Shown piece by piece: positions 1 through 7,480 of a stretch of DNA of 10,917 nt. The notes below the pieces were generated by a model that saw only the letters and a program-made list of their open reading frames with translations, was not told the DNA's origin and did no database searches. Position 1 is the stretch's first letter. Each line of letters begins with the position of its first letter. Source of the stretch: Acidobacteriota bacterium. Its GTDB lineage: Bacteria; Acidobacteriota; Blastocatellia; Pyrinomonadales; Pyrinomonadaceae. Both the position numbers and the translations under genes were made by a program. Where the stretch lies: positions 1 to 10,917 of the forward strand of contig JAKOSS010000933.1 in the NCBI GenBank assembly GCA_029777145.1. The letters run 5' to 3'.

Positions 1-575
1 CCAAGATCGATCCGGATCTTGGTCGGGTCGTCGAACTCTACGGATTCCCGCCGCTTTGGGACCGCGAGCCCACCTTCGCGACGCTCGTTCACATCATTCT
101 CGAACAACAGGTGTCGCTGGCGTCGGCGCTCGCCGCGTTCAACAAGTTGAAGGAAAGGATCGGCGAAGTCTCGCCCGAACGCGTTCTCGAGCTTTCCGAC
201 GACGACTTGAGATCCTGTTATTTTTCACGACAGAAATCGGGTTACGTGCGCGAGCTATCGAAGGCGGTGATCGAAGGATCGTTCGATCTCGATGCGATCG
301 CGAAGATTCCGGATCACGACGCGAGACTCGAACTCAAGAGTATCAAAGGGATCGGCGACTGGACGGCCGACATCTTTCTTCTGATGGCGATGCTTCGGCC
401 CGACGTGATGCCGAAAGGCGACCTCGCGCTCCACGTCGCGTACAAGAAGCTAAAAGGTCTCGAACGGGCGCCGCATGCGGACGAGTTTCAGGCGATCGCC
501 GAAGGCTGGAAACCGCACCGGGCGTCCGCCGCCCGCTTGCTCTGGCACTTCTATTTGTCCGAAAAAAAGCGCTAA
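1..575 (+). CDS. AlkA-like DNA-3-methyladenine glycosylase, 5'-truncated by window edge
   Basis: Base-excision-repair glycosylase of the HhH-GPD superfamily, expected to remove alkylated purines such as 3-methyladenine from DNA in the cytoplasm. The open frame runs in from the left edge (first full codon at base 3), so the true start is outside the window and about 191 codons are visible. The early block ILEQQVSLASA is typical of AlkA/Mag-type enzymes. The helix-hairpin-helix is seen as IKGIGDWTAD (about 330-370), and the downstream PKGDLAL supplies the Asp (codon 420-422) at the position of the catalytic Asp of AlkA. Only the glycosylase core is visible, so an AlkA-type N-terminal domain cannot be judged. 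The stop codon (573-575) overlaps the stop of the minus-strand Lrp-type gene. Family call is firm; substrate range is inferred. Confidence 0.88.
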   Translation, partial: KIDPDLGRVVELYGFPPLWDREPTFATLVHIILEQQVSLASALAAFNKLKERIGEVSPERVLELSDDDLRSCYFSRQKSGYVRELSKAVIEGSFDLDAIAKIPDHDARLELKSIKGIGDWTADIFLLMAMLRPDVMPKGDLALHVAYKKLKGLERAPHADEFQAIAEGWKPHRASAARLLWHFYLSEKKR

Positions 576-1009
576 ATTTCCGGTTCGATGATCCGTTGCC
601 TGACCGGCGACGAAAGGACGATGGACGTTGTCGTTATCCCGTACGGAGTGAGCTTGTCGATCAGCGTCTGCAGATGTCCGACGTCCGAGACCGCGACCTT
701 CATGATGAACGAATCGCCGCCGGTTCCGCGATGGCATTCGAGGACTTCTTTCGATTCCTGGACAGTTTTGATGATGTGCGCGTAGTCGATCCCGGTGATG
801 CTCATCCGGATGAATGCCGTGATCGGGTAGCCGACTTTCGACGCGTCGATTTCGGCTCGATATCCCGTGATGATCCCGCCGTCTTCGAGCTTCTTGACGC
901 GTTCGATGACAGCCGGGGTGGTCAGTCCGACGCGCCGGCCAAGCTCGGCGAACGAGACCCGCCCATCCATTTGCAGCTCGGAGAGTATCTTCCAATTGAT
1001 CAGGTCCAT
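572..1009 (-). CDS. Lrp/AsnC-family transcriptional regulator
   Basis: Cytoplasmic DNA-binding regulator of the feast/famine (Lrp/AsnC) family, which usually senses an amino acid and binds DNA as dimers or octamers. From the chosen start the protein has 145 residues, normal for the family. An N-terminal winged helix-turn-helix is visible (INWKILSELQMDGRVSFAEL, then LGRRVGLTTPAVIERVKKLE), followed by a RAM ligand-binding/oligomerisation domain (GYPITAFIRMSI, then the Gly-rich GTGGDSFIMKVAV). I chose ATG 1009 because MDLINWKIL aligns with the usual family N-terminus and GGAA lies 7-10 bases upstream. In-frame ATGs at 1027 and 1048 are possible but have weaker ribosome sites. It is divergent from the TPR-CHAT gene, with the upstream region shared. 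Effector and targets are unknown. Control of aromatic amino acid breakdown nearby is plausible but only inferred. Confidence 0.88.
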   Translation of the reverse strand: MDLINWKILSELQMDGRVSFAELGRRVGLTTPAVIERVKKLEDGGIITGYRAEIDASKVGYPITAFIRMSITGIDYAHIIKTVQESKEVLECHRGTGGDSFIMKVAVSDVGHLQTLIDKLTPYGITTTSIVLSSPVRQRIIEPEI

Positions 1010-1068
1010 GTTTGGTTCCAGGTCCATTTTTTCAACGCATTTTAGCATTCAACGGGTTTTGATACGAT

Positions 1069-1086
1069 ATTGCGTGCAATTGCGCA
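1069..1086. promoter_or_regulatory. Palindrome in divergent lrp-type/CHAT intergenic region
   Basis: A perfect 8-bp palindrome GCAATTGC (1076-1083) lies within a short direct repeat of ATTGCG (1069-1074 and 1079-1084), between the two divergent starts. It could be an operator for autoregulation by the Lrp-type protein, which often binds such divergent intervals. A TAAAAT box on the minus strand (1044 to 1039) could be a -10 for the regulator and would favour its start at 1009. No convincing -35 was found on either strand. An 8-bp palindrome can arise by chance. Confidence 0.25.
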
Positions 1087-1113
1087 TCGCCCGGTTCGTT
1101 CAACCCAATTGGT

Positions 1114-3849
1114 ATGAGAATTTGCCGATCCCTCTTGTTGCTCCTGATCCTTGTTCCGTCGCTTCTTGTTTTCGGGCAGCCCGAAAACAATGAGAAGCGC
1201 GAAGCCGCTCTGCGCGCTTTCAACGAAGCGATCGCCCTCCGCAGCGAAAGGAAATACCTGTCGTATATCGCGGCGCTCGAGAAGTTCGAATTGTCGGTCC
1301 GGTTATACAAGGAGATCGGCGACGACCTGAGCGCGGCCCGATCTAAGCTCGGCGTCGGGTTGATCAAGAATCTCGTCGGTGAAACCGATCAGGCGCTCAA
1401 GATTTACGAAGAGGTCCTTGAAGTCTTTGAAAAGAACGGCGACGCGTCGATGCAGGCACGGACGCTCAACAACCTTGGAATTCTCTACAGCGATCTCGGC
1501 AACGGAACCAAGGCGGTTGAATCGCATCTGCGGGCACTCGAATTCCGAAGGATCGCGGGCGATCGTGAAGGCGAAGCCTCGACGATGAACAGCCTTGGTT
1601 TCGCGTATGCCGACATCGGCGAGCGGAAGTTGGCGCTCGATGCGTACACGAAAGCGCTCGCGATGCGTCGTGAAAGCGGCGACCAACGCGCGGAAGCGAT
1701 CGTCCTCAACAATTTCGGAATGCTCTACAAAGAACTCGGAGATAGGACGCGATCGGCCGAGTACTTTCGTCAGTCGCTGGAACTGCGGCGGAAGACGGGC
1801 GATCGACTGGGCGAGTCAACGACGCTCAACAACCTCGGACTCGCGATCATGAGCGCAGAACCGGCGCGGGCGATCAAACATTTCGAGGAAGCCATTTCGA
1901 TCCTCGCGGAGCTGGGATTCGATTCCCGTGATGCAAAGATCCTCAACAACATCGGAAATGCCTACCTGCGTCTCAATGATCTCAAAAAGGCGCTCGGCTA
2001 CTTCAATTCCGCGCTCGCCGCTTACGAGAGATCCGGCGACAGGAACGGCATATCGACGGCGCTGAACAACATCGGATGGGTGAGCATCGAGAATCGCGCA
2101 CCGCAGTTCGATGTCTTGAATCGTTCGTTGCTGCTTGCACGCGAAACGCAGGACCGCGGGCTCGAAGCGATCGTTCTGAGCAATCTGATGCGCGCTTACA
2201 ACGAGGCGTCGTCACCGGCCGCGGCGATCTTCTTCGGCAAACAGTGCGTCAACAAATACCAGGAACTCCGCGCGGCGATCAAAGACCTCGACCGCGCGGT
2301 TCAGAAAACTTATCTGAGTTCGATCGCGGACGAATACCGTTACCTGATCGACATTCTGATCGCGAACGGCCGCTTCGAAGACGCGAACGCCGTGCTGCGG
2401 ATGCTCAAGGACGAGGAGTTCTTCGGATTTGTCCGGCGCGACGCAGACGAGATTCGCGGACTTTCGCAACGCGCGGAATTGTCGCCGAAGGAAAAGGAAC
2501 TTCTCGCGAAATACGCGGCGCTCGCCGATCGCGTATCGCAGATCGGAGTCCGGTTTCAAAAGCTCGACGACAAGCGCCGTCTCTTGCTTTCGCAGGACGG
2601 AAAACTCTCTGACGCCGAAGAGCAGGAGTTTCAGAAACTTTCCGCCGAACTGGCCGAGGCGAGCGCCGCCTTCAAGATCTTTCTCGAGAAAACGCTCGTC
2701 AACGACATCGGAACCGAGAACGTCCGGAAGATCAACGCCGACCGCCAACTGCAGTCAAAACTGCGACGGTTCGGGCCGGGCACGATCGCGATCTCGACGA
2801 TCGTTTCCGATCAGCGCTATCGCGTCGTCGCCACGACGCCGACGGTTCAGGTAGCGGGCAAGACGGAGATCAGCGCAACCGATCTCAATAAGAAGATCTT
2901 CGCGTTCCGCAAACTTCTCGAAGACCCGGAATCCGATCCGCGGCCGCTTGGAAAGGAGCTTTACGATGTGATCGTGAAGCCGATCGAAGGCGTGCTGAAA
3001 GATACCGGAGCCGAGACGATCGTGTGGTCGCTGGACGGCACGCTGCGTTACATACCGATCGCCGCGCTCTCGCCCGACGGCAAGTCGTATCTCGTCGAGC
3101 GTTACAAGAACGTCGTCGTCACCGCGCAAACCCGCGACGATATCGGCGATCCGAACCAGAATCTGAGAGCGCTCGGGATGGGAGTTTCGAAGGAACAGAC
3201 GGTTTTCTATCCCGATTATCCGGACGTGCCCGTGAAGTTTCAGTCGCTGCCGGGAGTCGAGACAGAACTCAAGTCGCTGATCCGCGATCCGAACGGCGCC
3301 GCCGAATCCGGGATCCTCTCCGGCCGCCGCTTTCTCAATGAATCGTTCACGCTCAAGAATCTGACCGATTCATTGGCGCGGCAGTCCGCCGATGGACGCA
3401 AAGAATTCACGGTCGTTCATCTGGCTAGTCATTTCCGGCTTGCCGGCGACTGGTCAGCGTCGTTTTTGGTGATGGGCAACGGAAAGATCCTCACGCTTGA
3501 AGAGCTCGGAACATCGCCGGTGCTCGATTTCTCGGATGTTGAATTGGTGACGCTGTCGGCGTGCAATACGGCGTCGTCTGAGGATTCGAACGGCTCGGAG
3601 GTCGAGAGCTTCGCAAGCCTTATTCAAACGCGAAACGCAAAAGCGGTCCTGGCGACACTCTGGGCGGTCGATGACGACAGTACGGCGGCGATCATGAATG
3701 CGTTCTACAAATACCTGAAGGACAATCCGAAGGCGACAAAGGCCGACGCGATCCGTCACGCTCAGAAGTCGCTGATCGCGGCCGGGAACGGTCGGTTCGC
3801 CCACCCGTCGTATTGGGCTCCATTCGTTCTGATGGGAAACTGGCGATAG
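1114..3849 (+). CDS. Exported TPR-repeat protein with C-terminal CHAT peptidase domain
   Basis: A 911-residue protein with three parts. Residues 1-22 form a signal peptide (Arg-containing start, Leu-rich core, then FGQ) with no lipobox Cys, so periplasmic or secreted location is expected. From about residue 30 to 380 there are tetratricopeptide repeats with a 40-residue period; the recurring LNN/LGxxY motif begins at residues 118, 158, 198, 238, 277, 317 and 355. A charged, probably coiled helical linker (about 430-560) follows. The C-terminus is a CHAT domain, a caspase/separase-like cysteine peptidase fold. The catalytic pair is visible as His773 in HLASH and Cys817 in LSACNTA, followed by ATLWAVDDDS and the terminal HPSYWAPFVLMG block. 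The intact dyad suggests activity. In known systems the TPRs bind a partner or substrate. The target is not evident here. No good Shine-Dalgarno precedes the ATG; the signal peptide supports the start. Confidence 0.9.
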   Translation: MRICRSLLLLLILVPSLLVFGQPENNEKREAALRAFNEAIALRSERKYLSYIAALEKFELSVRLYKEIGDDLSAARSKLGVGLIKNLVGETDQALKIYEEVLEVFEKNGDASMQARTLNNLGILYSDLGNGTKAVESHLRALEFRRIAGDREGEASTMNSLGFAYADIGERKLALDAYTKALAMRRESGDQRAEAIVLNNFGMLYKELGDRTRSAEYFRQSLELRRKTGDRLGESTTLNNLGLAIMSAEPARAIKHFEEAISILAELGFDSRDAKILNNIGNAYLRLNDLKKALGYFNSALAAYERSGDRNGISTALNNIGWVSIENRAPQFDVLNRSLLLARETQDRGLEAIVLSNLMRAYNEASSPAAAIFFGKQCVNKYQELRAAIKDLDRAVQKTYLSSIADEYRYLIDILIANGRFEDANAVLRMLKDEEFFGFVRRDADEIRGLSQRAELSPKEKELLAKYAALADRVSQIGVRFQKLDDKRRLLLSQDGKLSDAEEQEFQKLSAELAEASAAFKIFLEKTLVNDIGTENVRKINADRQLQSKLRRFGPGTIAISTIVSDQRYRVVATTPTVQVAGKTEISATDLNKKIFAFRKLLEDPESDPRPLGKELYDVIVKPIEGVLKDTGAETIVWSLDGTLRYIPIAALSPDGKSYLVERYKNVVVTAQTRDDIGDPNQNLRALGMGVSKEQTVFYPDYPDVPVKFQSLPGVETELKSLIRDPNGAAESGILSGRRFLNESFTLKNLTDSLARQSADGRKEFTVVHLASHFRLAGDWSASFLVMGNGKILTLEELGTSPVLDFSDVELVTLSACNTASSEDSNGSEVESFASLIQTRNAKAVLATLWAVDDDSTAAIMNAFYKYLKDNPKATKADAIRHAQKSLIAAGNGRFAHPSYWAPFVLMGNWR

Positions 3850-4053
3850 CCGGCGTTTTCGGTCGAAAGTAGCCCGAACGACCACAATGCTTAAACTTTT
3901 CAGGTGAATGCGGATATTCGCTTCACAATGTCAATCACATACCCGCAATAAACAAATGAAGGTTATTCACATTGCTTACGAGTTCCATTAAAATATCTTA
4001 TTCAACGATAATTGCGTGTTTAGCGTCAAAATATTGGTGGGAGATCTATTGCA
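3850..4053 (+). promoter_or_regulatory. AT-rich upstream region of the phenylalanine hydroxylase gene
   Basis: This 204-base gap is much richer in AT than its surroundings; 3961-4020 has 19 G/C in 60 bases by hand count. It should carry the promoter of the catabolic cluster. An imperfect inverted repeat spans 3904-3926 (GTGAATGCG, six-base loop, CGCTTCAC, one bulged T). It has no T-tract, so it resembles an operator more than a terminator. A weak -35/-10 candidate is TTGCTT (3972-3977) with TATCTT (3994-3999) at 16 bases; GATAAT (4007-4012) is an alternative -10. A purine-rich ribosome site, GGTGGGAG, lies at 4036-4043. No intrinsic terminator for the CHAT gene was recognised. The region is real as a gap; the promoter boxes are guesses. 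Confidence 0.4.
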
Positions 4054-4959
4054 ATGCTGACAGAATCAGGAGTGACAACGGTTGCCGAATCGGCGGTTTC
4101 GATTTCGAACTATTCCGTGCGGGATGAAGATCTGCCGGCGTTTACGGATCTCGAATTCGAACACATCAACGAACTTCATCTGGACCATCCGGGCGCGAAC
4201 GACGTCGATTACCGGAAACGCCGCGACTATATCGCCTCGCTTGCCAAGAACTTTCGCGAAACCGGCGTCATCACCGACGTTGAATACACGCCGCGTGAAC
4301 AGCGCGTTTGGCGTTATGTCGCGGAGGAACTCGAAGAACTTCAGCAGAAATACGCGTCGCCGTTCTACTTGCGGGCGAAGTCGGATCTCGGAATCAGCAC
4401 TGATCGCATCCCGCAATTGTCCGAGATGAACCGCCGTTTGAGAGAGCTGACGGGATTTCGGCTCGTACCGATCGAGGGACTCGTCGAGACCCGCGGATTT
4501 CTTTCGTGGCTTTCCTACCGGACGATGCTCTGCACGCAATACATCAGGCATCATTCGCAGCCTGCGTACACGCCAGAACCGGACATCGTGCACGAAGCGA
4601 TCGGGCATATTCCGATGTTCACCAATCCCGCATTCGCCGACTTTTCGCAGTTCATTGGCCACGGCGCGCGGATCGCGAACGACCGCCAACTCGAGGAACT
4701 CGGACGGCTTTATTGGTTCACGGTCGAATTTGGGCTCGTCGAACACGAAGGCGGGATCAAAGCCTACGGCGCCGGATTGCTGTCGAGTTTCGGCGAGATC
4801 GAACATGCGTTCTCGGACAAGGTCGAGCGCCGTCCGTTCGTGCTCGAGGAAGTGATCAACCACGAGTACACTTACTCGGACATGCAGCCGGTCCTGTACG
4901 TCATTCCTTCGTACGCGGAGCTGAAGGAAGTGACACGGAAGTATATCGAGAGTTTTTGA
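4054..4959 (+). CDS. phhA: Phenylalanine 4-monooxygenase (biopterin-dependent aromatic amino acid hydroxylase)
   Basis: Hydroxylates phenylalanine to tyrosine with O2 and a tetrahydropterin cofactor, feeding the homogentisate pathway in the cytoplasm. The 301-residue protein contains the family signature [14 protein letters not shown]. The Fe(II) ligands are His180 and His185, with Glu225 in WFTVEFGL. The C-terminal block [12 protein letters not shown] is also typical. There is no N-terminal ACT-type regulatory domain, as in other bacterial enzymes; length is slightly above the usual 260-290. The start is ATG 4054, with GGTGGGAG about 10 bases upstream. It is the first gene of the co-directional cluster leading to hpd and hmgA. 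No pterin-4a-carbinolamine dehydratase (phhB) is present in the window. Tyrosine or tryptophan hydroxylase cannot be ruled out from motifs alone, but context favours phenylalanine. Confidence 0.93.
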   Translation: MLTESGVTTVAESAVSISNYSVRDEDLPAFTDLEFEHINELHLDHPGANDVDYRKRRDYIASLAKNFRETGVITDVEYTPREQRVWRYVAEELEELQQKYASPFYLRAKSDLGISTDRIPQLSEMNRRLRELTGFRLVPIEGLVETRGFLSWLSYRTMLCTQYIRHHSQPAYTPEPDIVHEAIGHIPMFTNPAFADFSQFIGHGARIANDRQLEELGRLYWFTVEFGLVEHEGGIKAYGAGLLSSFGEIEHAFSDKVERRPFVLEEVINHEYTYSDMQPVLYVIPSYAELKEVTRKYIESF

Positions 4960-4971
4960 CGGGGATTGTCC

Positions 4972-4990
4972 TACAATAGCTGACAGCTAT
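4972..4990 (+). promoter_or_regulatory. Inverted repeat over the start codon of the nucleotidyltransferase gene
   Basis: A perfect 6-bp inverted repeat with a 3-base spacer, ATAGCT-GAC-AGCTAT (4976-4990), ends inside the ATG of the next gene. The overlapping TACAAT (4972-4977) resembles a -10 box; a transcript from it would start near the ATG and be almost leaderless. No -35 at normal spacing is visible (TTGACG at 4956-4961 is only 10 bases away), and there is no Shine-Dalgarno. The site could be an operator or a translation-control hairpin. Function is inferred. Confidence 0.35.
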
Positions 4991-5534
4991 GAAGACAAAT
5001 GTTCCCGCGGCGGATTTAGCCAAGGTGCTTCGCGTACTCGATGCGATGCGAGGCCAGAAGATCATTGAAAGATATGCCATCGGCGGCGCATTTGCCGCGG
5101 TGCTTCACTACGAACCGATTTCAACGGTGGATCTTGATATCTTTTTCCTTTATTCGGAAACTGACCGAACTCCGATTCTGAGTCTTGAGAAAATATATGA
5201 GTTCGCCAGGTCTGAGGGATTTTCATTCGATCACGAGTTCATCAATATTCACGGGTGGCTGGTGCAATTCGTTGAAGCGAGCCATAGTCCGCTTTGGAAG
5301 GACGCGGTAGAGAATGCAGATCATCTCGATATAGATGGAATTCAGGCCGCAGTGATCGGAAAAGAATATCTGATCGCAATGTGGCTGAATGCTGGGCGGG
5401 CCAAGGATTTCCTCAAGATCCAAATGTTCTTGGAGGGCGGAATCGTCGATCGTTCCGAACTGTCGAAGCTCCTCGGTCGTTACGGTTTGGCTGAAGAATG
5501 GAACAAGCAGAGTTGGAGGTTCCAGAATGAGTAG
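4989..5534 (+). CDS. Nucleotidyltransferase-fold protein (AbiEii/MNT-like superfamily)
   Basis: A 181-residue predicted cytoplasmic protein with a polymerase-beta-type nucleotidyltransferase signature: Gly32-Gly33 in YAIGGAFAAVLHY, followed by Asp48-x-Asp50 in VDLDIFF. The third acidic position is not obvious; the strand WLVQFVEA carries Gln in place of an expected Asp/Glu. The later EYLIAMWLNAGRAKDFLKI helix resembles the C-terminal part of AbiEii/MinD-nucleotidyltransferase-like proteins, some of which are toxins of toxin-antitoxin pairs. Neither a substrate nor a toxin role is shown. The gene begins 29 bases after phhA without a Shine-Dalgarno and overlaps the next gene by 8 bases. It uses ATA and AGG codons more than its neighbours and has lower GC (28 of 60 at 5161-5220 against 35 of 60 at 6541-6600), which hints at later acquisition. 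Fold call is good; function unknown. Confidence 0.8.
   Translation: MKTNVPAADLAKVLRVLDAMRGQKIIERYAIGGAFAAVLHYEPISTVDLDIFFLYSETDRTPILSLEKIYEFARSEGFSFDHEFINIHGWLVQFVEASHSPLWKDAVENADHLDIDGIQAAVIGKEYLIAMWLNAGRAKDFLKIQMFLEGGIVDRSELSKLLGRYGLAEEWNKQSWRFQNE
5515..5519 (+). promoter_or_regulatory. Strong Shine-Dalgarno (GGAGG) for the 75-residue gene
   Basis: GGAGG lies 7 bases before ATG 5527, inside the end of the upstream nucleotidyltransferase gene. It is the best ribosome site in this part of the window. It decides the start of the small gene, whose frame is open further upstream. Confidence 0.7.
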
Positions 5535-5754
5535 CGATGAATTGAACGAGTATCAGGATCGCAAGAGATCGGCTCGAAAAAAGATAAGTACACTGTCGCC
5601 GATCGAGAAAATATCGTTGCTTGCCGACCTTCAGGAACAGTATTTCGCGGTGCTTTCGATTCGCGAGAAGACCGGCGGCAAGGCGATTCCGGACCGCTGG
5701 CGGAAATGGTACTCAGCGCGTCATCCTGATTTATCCGAACAAAGAAATGGATGA
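5527..5754 (+). CDS. Small helical charged protein, 75 aa, uncharacterised
   Basis: I do not recognise this 75-residue protein. It is rich in charged residues: a basic N-terminal helix (DRKRSARKK), then a Leu-rich amphipathic stretch (SPIEKISLLADLQEQYFAVL) and a Trp/Arg-rich C-terminus (IPDRWRKWYSARH). No signal peptide or membrane segment is seen. The frame is open upstream to 5389, but ATG 5527 is preferred because GGAGG sits 7 bases before it and upstream codons only shadow the nucleotidyltransferase gene. It overlaps that gene by 8 bases and the next by 8 bases, which suggests translational coupling and equal expression. By position it could be a partner or antitoxin of the nucleotidyltransferase, but nothing in the sequence proves this. 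Confidence 0.72.
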   Translation: MSSDELNEYQDRKRSARKKISTLSPIEKISLLADLQEQYFAVLSIREKTGGKAIPDRWRKWYSARHPDLSEQRNG

Positions 5755-6235
5755 ACTCTCTGAGAATCTCGTCGTTCTCTTGGTTCCGGTCGCACTTGGA
5801 CTTTATTCGCTCGGCGTAGTTCATCTGACATTGTGGGCCAGGGGTTGGAACGGACGAACGAACACTTTCGCTGCTTCGTGGCGGTCGACGTTGGCCCTCT
5901 GGGTCGTTTCAGCAGCTGTCACGATCATTTTCAACAATAATGACCGAATGTTCGGGCGGATTTCCGGTACCGCGGTATACGTGATTCTTTTGTTCGTCGC
6001 TAACATGGGCACGATCGCTGGCGTTTTGGCGACGGTAAGAGGGCGTGGAAATGACAAGTTAACCTTGCTGAAATCCGAATTCGAGCCTACGGTCGGTGGC
6101 CCGATCCTGAGTACCGCGGCAATTGTCACGCTGGTGGCCATCGTTTCTTACGCAGGTTTGTTGGTTGCAGTCGGTGACATTCAAAACAGATATTTTCCGA
6201 AGCCGCCGGTTCAGTTCGGGATTTACGATCTTTAA
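5747..6235 (+). CDS. Four-helix integral membrane protein, uncharacterised
   Basis: I do not recognise this 162-residue protein. Four hydrophobic segments are visible at about residues 8-30, 48-63, 74-97 and 119-142. Short charged loops separate them: Arg-rich around 32-46 and 98-105, and acidic near 110-114. A polar tail contains FPKPPVQFGIYDL. The start is ATG 5747: the frame is open further upstream to 5621, but that part only shadows the 75-residue gene, and the hydrophobic sequence begins right after MDELSEN. It overlaps the preceding gene by 8 bases (ATGGATGA) and has no clear Shine-Dalgarno, so coupled translation is likely. Nineteen bases separate it from hpd, so it probably shares that transcript. 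Inner-membrane location is inferred from hydropathy. No link to tyrosine catabolism is evident. Confidence 0.75.
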   Translation: MDELSENLVVLLVPVALGLYSLGVVHLTLWARGWNGRTNTFAASWRSTLALWVVSAAVTIIFNNNDRMFGRISGTAVYVILLFVANMGTIAGVLATVRGRGNDKLTLLKSEFEPTVGGPILSTAAIVTLVAIVSYAGLLVAVGDIQNRYFPKPPVQFGIYDL

Positions 6236-6254
6236 GACTTTTTGAGAGGCAATT

Positions 6255-7364
6255 ATGGACGAAAAGAATCCTTTGGGACTAAAGAAAATTCATCACGTCG
6301 AGTTTTATGTCGGCAACGCGAAGCAGGCAGAATTCTACTATCGCAAGGCGTTCGGGTTCTCGCGCGTCGCGTATTCCGGACTCGAGACCGGCAATCGCGA
6401 AACGACGAGCTACGTCATGCGCCAGAACCGGATCAATTTCGTTCTGACGACGCCGCTTTCGCCCGATCATCCGGCTGCCGATCACATCAAACTACACGGC
6501 GACGGCGTCAAGGACATCGCGTTCCTCGTCGAGGACGCCGATCAGGCGTTCAGCGAAGCGATCAAGCGCGGCGCGAAAGCTTTCATGGAACCGCACGACT
6601 GGCAGGACGAATTCGGAAACGTCCGCCGCGCGGCGATCCACACCTACGGCGACACGATCCATTCGCTGATCTCGTACAACAACAACAACGGGCACAATTA
6701 TTCAGGTCCGTTTCTTCCGGGATTCACGGCCCAGGAAGTCGCCGGCGAAGAGGTTGGGCTGCAGCTCGTCGATCACATCGTCGGCAATGTCGAGCTCGGC
6801 AAGATGAACTCCTGGTGCGACTTTTATCGCGATGTCATGGGCTTCACCCGTTACATCACGTTCGACGACAAGGACATTTCGACCGAGTACTCGGCACTGA
6901 TGTCGATCGTCATGTCGGACGGCGGTCACAACATCAAGTTCCCGATCAACGAACCCGCGGAAGGCAAGGGCGGAAAATCGCAGATCCAGGAATATATCGA
7001 CTTCTACAAATCCGCCGGAGCGCAGCACGTCGCGTTGCTCTGCAAGGACATCCTTCACACGGTCGCGAAGTTGCAGGAAAACGGCATCGAGTTTCTCCGC
7101 GTGCCGGACGAGTATTATGAAGAAGTGACGGCGCGCGTCGGTGAGATCGATGAGGACATCGAGGACCTGAAACGGCTCGGACTTCTTGTCGACCGCGACG
7201 ACGAAGGCTATCTCCTTCAGATCTTCACGAAACCGGTCGAAGATCGTCCGACCGTCTTTTACGAGATCCTTCAGCGCAAAGGCTGCAAAGGCTTCGGCAA
7301 GGGCAACTTCAAGGCGCTCTTCGTTTCGATCGAGGAAGAACAGCGGCGAAGGGGAAATCTCTAG
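6255..7364 (+). CDS. hpd: 4-hydroxyphenylpyruvate dioxygenase
   Basis: Converts 4-hydroxyphenylpyruvate and O2 to homogentisate and CO2, the committed step of tyrosine breakdown, in the cytoplasm. The 369-residue length is normal for the family. Two vicinal-oxygen-chelate halves are visible: the N-terminal [20 protein letters not shown] and the catalytic C-terminal half from about residue 170. The Fe(II) ligands are His174 (LVDHIVGNV), His258 ([10 protein letters not shown]) and Glu337 ([11 protein letters not shown]). The diagnostic C-terminus, [11 protein letters not shown] then [10 protein letters not shown], is present. ATG 6255 has GAGAGG 5 bases upstream. It follows the membrane protein gene by 19 bases. 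Its stop codon (7362-7364) shares its last base with the first heptamer of the downstream repeat array. A hydroxymandelate synthase is an alternative family member, but the homogentisate dioxygenase next door favours HPPD. Confidence 0.96.
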   Translation: MDEKNPLGLKKIHHVEFYVGNAKQAEFYYRKAFGFSRVAYSGLETGNRETTSYVMRQNRINFVLTTPLSPDHPAADHIKLHGDGVKDIAFLVEDADQAFSEAIKRGAKAFMEPHDWQDEFGNVRRAAIHTYGDTIHSLISYNNNNGHNYSGPFLPGFTAQEVAGEEVGLQLVDHIVGNVELGKMNSWCDFYRDVMGFTRYITFDDKDISTEYSALMSIVMSDGGHNIKFPINEPAEGKGGKSQIQEYIDFYKSAGAQHVALLCKDILHTVAKLQENGIEFLRVPDEYYEEVTARVGEIDEDIEDLKRLGLLVDRDDEGYLLQIFTKPVEDRPTVFYEILQRKGCKGFGKGNFKALFVSIEEEQRRRGNL

Positions 7365-7448
7365 GGAGTAGGTAGTAGACGGTAGACAGTAGGTCGTAGT
7401 CGGTAGAGGGTTTGCAGTAAGCAGTAAGCAATAAGCAGTAAGCAGTAG
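7364..7448. repeat. Heptanucleotide tandem repeat array, GNNNGTA then GCAGTAA units
   Basis: Seven-base tandem repeats fill the sequence right after hpd. Units in register from 7364 are GGGAGTA, GGTAGTA, GACGGTA, GACAGTA, GGTCGTA, GTCGGTA and GAGGGTT. After one extra T, five units follow from 7414: GCAGTAA twice, GCAATAA, GCAGTAA and GCAGTAG. The arrangement recalls the short tandemly repeated repetitive (STRR) heptamers described in cyanobacteria. Because 7 is not a multiple of 3, the reading frames through it give 7-residue periodic nonsense peptides (TAYCLLL-like on the minus strand), so it is not coding. Confidence 0.88.
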
Positions 7449-7480
7449 GCGCAATTGGCAGTAGAAGGCGATGTCTTGCC

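Noticed and set aside
56..1045. Plus-strand open frame of 329 codons across the glycosylase and regulator genes
   Set aside because: Arg/Asp-rich composition without motifs; it covers two genes with clear families in other frames.
3854..3880. Possible terminator after the CHAT gene (CGTTTTCGG ... CCGAACG)
   Set aside because: The stem is short and imperfect, the loop is 11 bases, and no T-tract follows.
4066..4863. Long minus-strand open frame (265 codons) opposite phhA
   Set aside because: It is antisense to a gene with firm motifs, has no family motif, and is explained by the codon bias of the plus-strand gene.
5704..5727. HEPN-type R-x6-H motif (RKWYSARH) in the 75-aa protein, suggesting an MNT-HEPN pair
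   Set aside because: The protein is too short for a HEPN domain and the motif is near its C-terminus; a short R...H pattern is common by chance.
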